Positions 1-5,472 of a DNA stretch of 6,959 bases are shown here, piece after piece. The notes below the pieces were generated by a model. That model had not been told where the DNA came from. It searched no databases and saw only the letters and a program-made list of their open reading frames with translations. Position numbers and translations under genes: made by a program. Within the stretch, counting starts at the first letter, position 1. Every line of letters begins with the position of its first letter. Origin of the DNA: CAZBEJ01 sp964521305 (lineage in GTDB: Bacteria > Patescibacteriota > Microgenomatia > UBA1406 > GWC2-37-13); NCBI GenBank assembly GCA_964521305.1, contig CAZFQZ010000037.1, positions 1 to 6,959 of the forward strand. Reading direction: 5' to 3'.

Positions 1-71
1 GTCTTTGCATATATCGGTCCGATAAGCAAAAAAAAGATAAGTACAATAAGACAGATGAAGAAATGTTTCAT
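1..71 (-). CDS. Secreted protein, N-terminal signal peptide only (runs off left edge)
   Basis: An open frame begins at the ATG at 71-69 and continues to the window edge without a stop, giving 23 residues that start MKHFFICLIVLIFFLLIGPI and go on YAK. This is a good signal peptide or anchor: a short Lys/His n-region, about 14 hydrophobic residues, then a small-residue region ending in Ala that could be a signal peptidase I site. The mature protein is not visible, so no function can be given. The start is supported by a consensus promoter (103-108 and 80-85) whose -10 box lies 8 bases before this ATG, and by the next ATG upstream (81-79) being followed at once by TAA. It lies 49 bp downstream of the second 98-residue membrane protein on the same strand, so it may also be reached by readthrough. 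Confidence 0.6.
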   Translation of the reverse strand, partial: MKHFFICLIVLIFFLLIGPIYAK

Positions 72-79
72 TTTCTTAC

Positions 80-108
80 ATGATAATGAAATCGGTAGGG
101 TTTGTCAA
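80..108 (-). promoter_or_regulatory. Sigma70-type promoter for the left-edge gene, leaderless geometry
   Basis: Read on the minus strand, TTGACA (108-103, six of six to the -35 consensus) is followed after exactly 17 bases by TATCAT (85-80, five of six to the -10 consensus). Eight bases then separate the -10 box from the ATG at 71. Transcription would be expected to start about seven bases past the -10 box, that is, at or one to two bases before the start codon. No Shine-Dalgarno sequence is needed or clearly present. Confidence 0.65.
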
Positions 109-120
109 TTAGGTTAAAGC

Positions 121-417
121 CTAGATAACTTTCAGTATTCTGAATAACATGAAGCTTATAAAATAAAAAAGAACTATTTGGAAAACAGGAAGATACATGG
201 TTAAAAATAACGCTACAACTGCAAGGATAAAGAATTCCTCATTATGAATTGCCGGAAGCAGTCCTTTGGTAATTAAAATAAGAATGAGAATCGTAAGAAG
301 AGATGTCGTATTCAACATATAAAGGCTTATATGGAAATATAATACAATTCCTATAAGTATTGTTATAAGAATCAGTAATATTTCTTTGATATCAAAATAA
401 AAAGGTCCTATTTCCAT
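121..417 (-). CDS. Small multi-pass membrane protein (98 aa), second copy of a tandem paralogue pair
   Basis: I do not recognise this family. The 98-residue product is almost wholly hydrophobic, with likely membrane spans near residues 11-28, 39-57 and 62-95 (the last long enough for two). Polar residues cluster in a central motif KxLLPAIHNExFF at 51-63. It aligns without gaps over its whole length to the neighbouring protein encoded at 422-718, with about 42 of 98 residues identical by my hand count, so the two arose by tandem duplication. The ATG at 417 lies only four bases after the stop of that upstream gene and has no Shine-Dalgarno sequence, which suggests co-transcription and coupled translation. 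Stop codon is TAG. This copy is visibly more AT-rich than its partner. The conserved His-Asn-Glu between spans could be functional, for example in ion or ligand binding, but that is a guess. Confidence 0.85.
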   Translation of the reverse strand: MEIGPFYFDIKEILLILITILIGIVLYFHISLYMLNTTSLLTILILILITKGLLPAIHNEEFFILAVVALFLTMYLPVFQIVLFYFISFMLFRILKVI

Positions 418-421
418 AGTT

Positions 422-718
422 TTAAATTAATTTAAGCCACCGCAAACAGGCAAAGCCGACTAAATAGATAATGGCTATCTGAAATATTGATGCATACAGA
501 CTCAAAAAGAGTATAAGGATCGATAGACTGAAAAACGCCTCGTTATGGATAGCGGGCAATAAGGTTTTCGTACCAAACATTAGTCCAACCAGTATGATTA
601 AACTCCGCTTGTCAAACCACGCAACCGTCCACCCGAACTTCCAAGCCAATGCTAGCAGGATTACCGCTAAAATAAGGAATATTTCTTTTGTGTTTATATA
701 TAACGGCCCTAAATACAT
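422..718 (-). CDS. Small multi-pass membrane protein (98 aa), first copy of a tandem paralogue pair
   Basis: This is the promoter-proximal member of the 98-residue pair and is of unknown function. Predicted spans lie near residues 11-33, 39-57 and 62-95, separated by a short charged stretch (DKRS, 36-39) and the motif TKTLLPAIHNEAFF (50-63) shared with its paralogue. The N-terminal pattern MxxGPxYxxxKEI and the C-terminal RxLKxI are also common to both. It differs in having several tryptophans (residues 26, 30, 34, 94) where the other copy has Leu, Ile or Met. The start at ATG 718 is fixed by a promoter whose -10 box ends six bases upstream. It follows the small anchored-protein gene ending at 757 by 38 bp. 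Neither copy has a signal-peptide-like cleavage site, so both should stay in the membrane. Confidence 0.87.
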   Translation of the reverse strand: MYLGPLYINTKEIFLILAVILLALAWKFGWTVAWFDKRSLIILVGLMFGTKTLLPAIHNEAFFSLSILILFLSLYASIFQIAIIYLVGFACLRWLKLI

Positions 719-724
719 ATGATC

Positions 725-753
725 AATATAAAGTATTAATAATAAAAGGTCAA
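725..753 (-). promoter_or_regulatory. Promoter for the 98-aa membrane protein pair, leaderless geometry
   Basis: On the minus strand TTGACC (753-748, five of six) and TATATT (730-725, five of six) are spaced by exactly 17 bases. The -10 box ends six bases before the ATG at 718, so the expected start of transcription falls on or next to the A of the ATG. The -35 box begins three bases after the stop codon of the preceding gene. No Shine-Dalgarno sequence lies before the ATG. Confidence 0.6.
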
Positions 754-756
754 ATA

Positions 757-1200
757 TTACTCTGATTCAATAATCTGTAACATTTCCTGTGTTGGTGGAT
801 TATCTTTGGGATACTGTAAAGTAACTGTTTCTCCATTCTTCTTTTTTAATGTAATAGTCGACCAGTTTGTTTGACTTTCCGAAACCTTGTATACTTTCAA
901 CTCTCCCACATCTGCGGCATACACTCCTTGACTCACCTGCTTATAGGTTGCACTTTGCAGTTGTTGAATCGAGTAGGAAACATTTGGGTTATTCTGACCG
1001 GCATTGTTTTGGCGGGATGAAATTGCGGATAGCAATGCGGACGGAGTATTCAATGCTGCTGCAACGAACTGACGATTCACTCGTGGTGTATTACTTAAAA
1101 ATACATAGCGATTAGCATAGGATGATATGGCGAATCCTAAAACTAAAACGATAATTATTGCTATTTTTTTATCTTTAAAGAGTTTTTTTATCATAGTCAT
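757..1200 (-). CDS. Small membrane-anchored extracytoplasmic protein with NTPRV motif (147 aa)
   Basis: Unknown family. From the chosen ATG at 1200 the product has a basic n-region (KKLFKDKK), one membrane span at about residues 13-29, then FLSNTPRV at 34-41, a polar Asn/Gln/Ser-rich stretch (about 61-85), and a C-terminal domain (about 87-147) with landmarks GVY, NW, NG, VT and YPK followed by a Pro/acidic tail. The same order is seen in the protein encoded at 3119-3601, so the two are paralogues. An in-frame TTG at 1212 would add four residues but overlaps the previous gene's stop, so I prefer the ATG, which lies one base after that TAA. This spacing implies reinitiation or coupling with the 620-residue protein and probable joint action at the cell surface. 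A second in-frame ATG is at 1194. Confidence 0.82.
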   Translation of the reverse strand: MTMIKKLFKDKKIAIIIVLVLGFAISSYANRYVFLSNTPRVNRQFVAAALNTPSALLSAISSRQNNAGQNNPNVSYSIQQLQSATYKQVSQGVYAADVGELKVYKVSESQTNWSTITLKKKNGETVTLQYPKDNPPTQEMLQIIESE

Positions 1201-1201
1201 G

Positions 1202-3064
1202 TTATTTTGCAATAATAATAACCGGCCGTGAACTACATTGATAATTTACCGGACCTTGTTGAATTTCGGTTTTTTGATCATCCTTATGTACATAAGTAAT
1301 TGTTATTGCTCTATTACGATCTAAACCTGCACCGCAATCAGCACCGGGAACAGTAACTGAAACGAGCGCATTATGTGCGACTTCCGCATTTGGATTTGCA
1401 TAGACAAAACCATTTTGCCAATTGCCGATTATAAATGTTTTTTCAACAGCTACGGACTTAATAATAACATCTTTGCCAATGGCGTTGATTATCTTTACTG
1501 AAAAACTCGTAAGAGGTCCACCTACATCAATTCTTCCAAAATCACCTCCTGCACATTCTACCTGAGTACCTGTTGTTAACCCGGTCGTCGGATTTTGAAG
1601 AGAACTTTGAGTAAAGCAAGTAAAAATACATGCCTCATTTTCTGTCCCATTGGAACCACATCGAATAAAACGGATTAAAGGAATGTTGGGATTTGCTGGA
1701 TTTGTATAATTTTCAGCAATTCCGCCAGAAGAACAATCTAAGGTTTTTCCGGTTTCATCATGGCATTTTCCCGTTATTTGGTTAACTTGTGACTGCTTAG
1801 CATTTGATGCAGCTGGAGCTGTATTAGAAGAAGTGTTTTTACAATACGAATCGTCTACTTTATTCAATTTTTGTTCATAATTATCACATGAATAACAATT
1901 ATTCCCTATTGTAAAGTATCCTGATGCTCGATCAGGCTGGTTGGTGCACTGTTGTTGATAATCTGTATAACTCTGTTGTGAAGTTGAAGTAATAGGTGTC
2001 TGTGTCGGAACTGCAACAGGAGGCGCACTGGTGAAATTCTTTGCTTCACAGCTTGCTCCACGAATATACGGTTTGCCATCGGAATTCAAACCTGTTGTAC
2101 AGGAAACGCTTGCATGTCCCATGCCGATTTTACCGCAGGTATCAGCGCTTCCATCAAATGTGAACGTACCGGATCCCAGATTATGGCCAGCCCACTCAGG
2201 TTCCACGACAAATGGGTTATTTACGTTTTTATTCCACACGTTATTAAATATAAATCCTCCGTTTCTGTTTAACCAGATATGTCCATCTCCCCCACCCGGC
2301 GGACTCCAAAATTTAACATGATGATCGAAGCCTTGACCTTGGTTGTAAAAAATTTCATCGGTCATATAAAAACAAGTATTACTGGTCACCTGCTGTGCAC
2401 AATCCGGATCTCCCTGACACATCGGAGCAGGTGCGGTGTTCTCGTCAGCTTGACACGGAACGTCAATATTCCTTACCGGATCATGTATGGTTGTGCCGTT
2501 GCAGAACTGCCATCCACACGTACCATTGCTCGCGCCGCCGCAAATTCGGCCATATAACGGTGTAGTTTGACCTTGAGCTGCTGCAGCACATGAAAGTCCA
2601 CTTTTGCAGTAACCGTTTTGTACGCTGCATGTTTGATTCGGACCATTTGCTGTACAATCGCTTTTTTGAGTGCAGCATGCAGGATTACAGACACCTGTGA
2701 TATCCAGTTTACCTGAACAATCTGAATTCGTTCCTGAATATGTCTGCGGTGTGGCAGTGACGGGTGCCGGCGTACTTGTCGGCATTCCAACATCAGCTGG
2801 TTTTCTACACGTTAATGTAAACGAATCTTCCTGTAATCCAGAACAACATATGGCCACCTGATCAGTAATTGACTCGTTTTCACCCGCGCATGATTGTGCG
2901 TTTGTTTTGGTGGTTTGCGGACTACTGACAAGAACTGAAGAAGCTAAAGACAAGATACCAAGTATTAAAAAAACTCCTAATGTGATAGCAGTTGCAATCA
3001 CACCCGATTGAAAGTGTTTTTCATCGATAAAATTATTCTGGTAGATTATGCGTTGATTGCTCAT
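1202..3064 (-). CDS. Large Cys-rich membrane-anchored surface protein (620 aa)
   Basis: A cytoplasmic N-terminus of about 18 residues precedes one membrane span (about 20-46), so this is a type II-like anchored protein with a large outside part; it lacks a clear signal peptidase site. The outside part has about 34 cysteines by my count. They include two CC pairs (73-74 and 130-131) and a dense knot-like cluster at 116-159 with spacing C-x3-CC-x5-C-x8-C-x6-C-x5-C from residue 126. Two Pro/Thr linkers (about 95-108 and 347-362) separate this from a Trp/Asn/Gly-rich domain (about 231-340), a second Cys-rich stretch (373-504) and a beta-rich C-terminal domain (about 515-620) with Cys577 and Cys610. 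That last domain resembles the end of the beta-helix protein encoded at 3603-5201. So many cysteines imply oxidative folding outside the cell. The family is unknown; adhesion or envelope structure is a guess. Confidence 0.86.
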   Translation of the reverse strand: MSNQRIIYQNNFIDEKHFQSGVIATAITLGVFLILGILSLASSVLVSSPQTTKTNAQSCAGENESITDQVAICCSGLQEDSFTLTCRKPADVGMPTSTPAPVTATPQTYSGTNSDCSGKLDITGVCNPACCTQKSDCTANGPNQTCSVQNGYCKSGLSCAAAAQGQTTPLYGRICGGASNGTCGWQFCNGTTIHDPVRNIDVPCQADENTAPAPMCQGDPDCAQQVTSNTCFYMTDEIFYNQGQGFDHHVKFWSPPGGGDGHIWLNRNGGFIFNNVWNKNVNNPFVVEPEWAGHNLGSGTFTFDGSADTCGKIGMGHASVSCTTGLNSDGKPYIRGASCEAKNFTSAPPVAVPTQTPITSTSQQSYTDYQQQCTNQPDRASGYFTIGNNCYSCDNYEQKLNKVDDSYCKNTSSNTAPAASNAKQSQVNQITGKCHDETGKTLDCSSGGIAENYTNPANPNIPLIRFIRCGSNGTENEACIFTCFTQSSLQNPTTGLTTGTQVECAGGDFGRIDVGGPLTSFSVKIINAIGKDVIIKSVAVEKTFIIGNWQNGFVYANPNAEVAHNALVSVTVPGADCGAGLDRNRAITITYVHKDDQKTEIQQGPVNYQCSSRPVIIIAK

Positions 3065-3082
3065 CTATAGGTATTTGTTATT

Positions 3083-3111
3083 ACTATAATGCAATTATTA
3101 TCTATATTCAA
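3083..3111 (-). promoter_or_regulatory. Probable internal promoter for the Cys-rich protein unit
   Basis: In the 54-bp gap between two minus-strand genes, TTGAAT (3111-3106, four of six) and TATAGT (3088-3083, five of six) stand 17 bases apart. Transcription would begin near 3076 and leave a leader of about 12 bases before the ATG at 3064. The leader shows no Shine-Dalgarno sequence. The gap is very AT-rich, so a chance match is possible; the exact spacing and the position before a new two-gene unit favour it. Confidence 0.42.
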
Positions 3112-3118
3112 TATGCAG

Positions 3119-3601
3119 TTACTGTGCCAGTATTTTCTTGAGATCATCTACTGTTAACGGCGATTCTCCTTTCGGAATATAAACAGTAACTAACCTTCCG
3201 TTTATATTGACCCCATAGGATAACCAATTCACTTCCTGATCTTTGATTACAATATATGATGACAAACTGTTCTGCTTTGAATAGATACCGGTTGATTTAG
3301 TTGTAAATGGGGTTGATTCCAGAGCCTTAATCACATCATTCGCACTGACTTTATTTGCCGTTGCGCCCGAGTTTGCTCCGGAGTTTTGGCTAGAATTCCC
3401 TATCCTTACCAGGTTGCCGACTGAGCCTAATACCTGAGAAAGTGGCAATAAAATATTATTCGAAAAGCCTGTTGTCAGATATGGTCCGAGATCAGGACGG
3501 ACACGGGGGCTGTTTGTCAAAAAGAATGTATTGGCGATTAAAGCGGATACGATAAAGCTTATGAATATTGAACCGAATATTTTTATTCTATATATGTTCA
3601 T
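3119..3601 (-). CDS. Small membrane-anchored extracytoplasmic protein with NSPRV motif (160 aa)
   Basis: Unknown family, paralogous in layout to the 147-residue protein encoded at 757-1200. From the ATG at 3601 it has a short basic start (MNIYRIK), one membrane span at about residues 8-27, the motif FFLTNSPRV at 26-34, a Ser/Asn/Gly-rich flexible stretch (about 68-84) and a C-terminal domain (about 99-160) with GIY, NW, NG, VTV and IPK landmarks in the same order as its relative. An in-frame TTG at 3619 would add six residues inside the end of the preceding gene; the ATG is preferred because it sits one base after that gene's TAA. The identical one-base stop-to-start gap in both large/small pairs suggests that each small protein is made in proportion to its large partner. 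Confidence 0.82.
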   Translation of the reverse strand: MNIYRIKIFGSIFISFIVSALIANTFFLTNSPRVRPDLGPYLTTGFSNNILLPLSQVLGSVGNLVRIGNSSQNSGANSGATANKVSANDVIKALESTPFTTKSTGIYSKQNSLSSYIVIKDQEVNWLSYGVNINGRLVTVYIPKGESPLTVDDLKKILAQ

Positions 3602-3602
3602 A

Positions 3603-5201
3603 TTATTCAACAGAAACAACGGTTGATTTGCCGCACTGAATTATTACGTTAACATAATGCAACGAGTCTGATGCATCAGTCGAAGATCGATAAGCAAGTC
3701 CTATATCCAGCGTACTTGTCTGCGAACCGCAAACTGTTTTCAATGGAAATTCCATGCTTTGCTTTGCGGCGATGGTCTTGTTGATCGGCTGGACATTTCC
3801 TTGGGTTACGACGCTCAATACGGTTATTTTTTTTTGCGGTTGGATAAATATTGTTCCTTGATTCCCTGACTGGCTGGTAGTTTGACCTCCTGGAAAAACG
3901 TTATTATAGATAGGTGTAGCTTTTTGGTTTTGCAAAGGCCCGATTTCAGACGAGGTGTAAATCACCTGGCGAAGATTCGTAGATTGGTTTCCGTAATTAA
4001 TAGATCCACTCAAGTTTTGATTCTGCGACTCCTGAACCGGTGTGGGAACAGCGGTTGGCGTGGGCTCGGCATACGGTTGCGGCGTGTTACTCTGGATAAA
4101 GGTTGAACAGGTTGAAGAACTTGGATCGGCACAAGGCCCTCCTGCCAAACCGAGATTTTTTGGTCCCGGAATGGAAGGGTCGCCTACTCCGATTGCCGGT
4201 GAACCGCTTTTCAAGGTGAAATCCGCCCACGCGGCAATACCAGTGGGGTCTGTAACCGGCGCTGTGTACATGGGATCCGCCGTGATCTTGCCGGGAAAAG
4301 CGTCACACCAGAATTGAAAACTCGGATCGCAGGTCTGGTCCGCACTCCGGTAAATAAGATTATATGACAGTTTATTCGATTTTATCTGCTCGCCCGTTGC
4401 TTTCCACCAATCGACCTGCGCAACATCGCTTTTTATCGAACTGAATATATTATTTATTATATCCGCTCTTGCATGATCACCATCACCATGATAAAAAAAT
4501 AATACGGCTGCGTCAAAAAAAATATTATTGACAATTTTAGCCTGGGAATTTTGCCATAGCATAACTCCTCCAAAATTCATTTCTGAGAAATTATTGTTGA
4601 CGAAAAGACCTGCTGAGTTTCCCAGCAACGAATACCCGCCCTCATCACATCCGTCAATAGTGCTGTTTTTCACGATCACTGTGGAGTTATATACGACTGC
4701 ACACCGCTTCTGGAACTCCTTGAGTCGAAGTCCGTCAACTGTAACATGCGATCCGTTCAAAACGCAGAGCCCCCCTCTTGTCTGATAGGGATCCTGATAT
4801 GGTCTGCTATGTCCTTCACCATACAAAATCGCTCCTTTTCCTTCTATTGTTATATCCTTATGGTCTATGCGAACAAAACACGTTGTCGCACCTCCTCTAT
4901 CAGCAGTAACGGCAATCGAATCACCCAATCCCTCGGGAATCGCGGTAGGACCCTGATATGTTCCGGGCGGAAACACGATCGTATCGCCACTCTGAGCGCT
5001 GTCGACCGCCTGTTTTATGGCGTCACCAGTAAAATCGGATACTGTTATGGTTTTTCCAAATGCGGCTTTTGATTGGGTCACTGCTTTTTCCGACGACGTC
5101 GACACTATCTGTGCCAATATCAAAGGTATAAACAAAAGAAACATAAGAAATGTCAAAATAATATACCGGTACTGATGAAGATGAACTCGAGATTTTGCCA
5201 T
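3603..5201 (-). CDS. Secreted parallel beta-helix surface protein (532 aa)
   Basis: From the preferred ATG at 5201 the protein has a basic n-region (MAKSRVHLHQYR) and a hydrophobic core at about 13-30 ending ILA-Q, a good signal peptide. Residues about 50-335 look like a right-handed beta-helix of the pectate-lyase or NosD kind: an opening 'AIKQAVDSAQSGDTIVFPPG' element, then repeated short strands with Asn ladders (VNNNFSE, IVNNIFF, IINNIF), and a closing DFTLKSGSPAIGVGDP element typical of the end of such helices. A Pro/Thr linker (PTPTAVPTPV, about 380-389) leads to a C-terminal beta-rich domain (about 450-532) with Cys491 and Cys523. Beta-helices of this kind often bind or cleave polysaccharides; no catalytic residues can be assigned, so a binding or structural role is equally likely. 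An ATG at 5240 would add 13 hydrophobic residues and spoil the signal peptide; AGGA lies just before 5201. Confidence 0.85.
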   Translation of the reverse strand: MAKSRVHLHQYRYIILTFLMFLLFIPLILAQIVSTSSEKAVTQSKAAFGKTITVSDFTGDAIKQAVDSAQSGDTIVFPPGTYQGPTAIPEGLGDSIAVTADRGGATTCFVRIDHKDITIEGKGAILYGEGHSRPYQDPYQTRGGLCVLNGSHVTVDGLRLKEFQKRCAVVYNSTVIVKNSTIDGCDEGGYSLLGNSAGLFVNNNFSEMNFGGVMLWQNSQAKIVNNIFFDAAVLFFYHGDGDHARADIINNIFSSIKSDVAQVDWWKATGEQIKSNKLSYNLIYRSADQTCDPSFQFWCDAFPGKITADPMYTAPVTDPTGIAAWADFTLKSGSPAIGVGDPSIPGPKNLGLAGGPCADPSSSTCSTFIQSNTPQPYAEPTPTAVPTPVQESQNQNLSGSINYGNQSTNLRQVIYTSSEIGPLQNQKATPIYNNVFPGGQTTSQSGNQGTIFIQPQKKITVLSVVTQGNVQPINKTIAAKQSMEFPLKTVCGSQTSTLDIGLAYRSSTDASDSLHYVNVIIQCGKSTVVSVE

Positions 5202-5208
5202 TATTCCT

Positions 5209-5237
5209 ATTGTGCTAAATAATAGAAGCAAATACAA
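5209..5237 (-). promoter_or_regulatory. Weak candidate promoter for the beta-helix gene
   Basis: On the minus strand TTGTAT (5237-5232) and CACAAT (5214-5209) are 17 bases apart, and the -10-like box ends seven bases before the ATG at 5201, the same geometry as the stronger promoters in this window. The match is poor (three and four of six), so the call rests mainly on spacing. Another minus-strand pair, GAGACA (5316-5311) and TATAAA (5294-5289), with a 16-base spacer, is an alternative that would give a longer leader and would also allow the ATG at 5240. Confidence 0.22.
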
Positions 5238-5329
5238 CATATACCGATCGTATCCGCCATTGGCGCACGTACGGTTAGTATAAAAATCTTTATAGGTATC
5301 ACGAGTGAACTGTCTCTCTAATCCGCTAC

Positions 5330-5344
5330 GCTAAAACTTTTAGC
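5330..5344. promoter_or_regulatory. 15-bp perfect dyad in the divergent spacer
   Basis: GCTAAAA and TTTTAGC flank a single central C, giving seven-base perfect arms. A one-base loop cannot form a useful RNA hairpin, so a protein-binding dyad is the more natural reading. It lies 129 bp from the preferred start of the beta-helix gene and 129 bp from the start of the divergent gene at 5473, that is, in the middle of the spacer. AT-rich palindromes of this size can arise by chance. Confidence 0.3.
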
Positions 5345-5366
5345 AGGGTACGGAAACAGATTATGC

Positions 5367-5388
5367 TACACCGTAACATTACGGTGTA
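5367..5388. promoter_or_regulatory. 22-bp perfect palindrome, likely operator
   Basis: Arms TACACCGTAA (5367-5376) and TTACGGTGTA (5379-5388) are perfect inverted copies around a two-base centre CA. A near-identical half-site TTACGCTGTA (nine of ten) recurs in direct orientation at 5412-5421, exactly 33 bp downstream of the right arm, about three helical turns. The size, the tiny centre and the helically phased third half-site are what one expects of binding sites for a dimeric regulator between divergent promoters. The poly-T at 5396-5400 follows too loosely for this to read as a terminator. The regulator is unknown. Confidence 0.5.
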
Positions 5389-5411
5389 ACCGGTATTTTT
5401 CGGCAGGAGAG

Positions 5412-5421
5412 TTACGCTGTA
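5412..5421 (+). promoter_or_regulatory. Third copy of the operator half-site
   Basis: TTACGCTGTA differs by one base from the right arm of the 22-bp palindrome and lies on the same face of the helix, 33 bp away. It is 51 bp before the ATG of the 350-residue protein gene, where a regulator could touch the polymerase. Confidence 0.35.
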
Positions 5422-5460
5422 TTGATATGTATTCTGTAAAGAATTGCTCTCATAGTGTTG

Positions 5461-5466
5461 TACTAT
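5461..5466 (+). promoter_or_regulatory. Candidate -10 box of the divergent plus-strand gene
   Basis: TACTAT (four of six to consensus, keeping the key second A and last T) ends six bases before the ATG at 5473, the same distance as at the stronger promoters here, and no Shine-Dalgarno sequence is present. No convincing -35 box lies 16-18 bases upstream, so the promoter might depend on an activator, perhaps one bound at the half-sites at 5367-5421. This is tentative. Confidence 0.25.
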
Positions 5467-5472
5467 TAACAT

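Noticed and set aside
867..1115. Plus-strand open frame of 82 codons inside the small anchored-protein gene
   Set aside because: It lies wholly antisense to a better-supported gene, encodes no recognisable segment and has no promoter or ribosome site.
1201..1212. TTG start adding four residues to the 147-residue protein (and TTG at 3619 for the 160-residue protein)
   Set aside because: Both would overlap the end of the previous gene, while an ATG with the same one-base spacing exists in each pair.
2031..2861. Several overlapping open frames on both strands inside the 620-residue gene
   Set aside because: They are shadows of the Cys-rich coding sequence; products are low in structure and overlap each other.
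3882..5072. Plus-strand open frames opposite the beta-helix gene
   Set aside because: The minus strand encodes a continuous signal peptide, beta-helix and linker; the opposite frames show no domain or start signal.
5202..5240. Upstream ATG at 5240 for the beta-helix gene
   Set aside because: It adds a second short hydrophobic stretch before a complete signal peptide and has no Shine-Dalgarno sequence; still possible if a longer leader is used.
5367..5400. Rho-independent terminator at the 22-bp palindrome
   Set aside because: The two-base centre is too small for a good loop, and seven or eight bases separate the stem from the T-run; no gene ends here.
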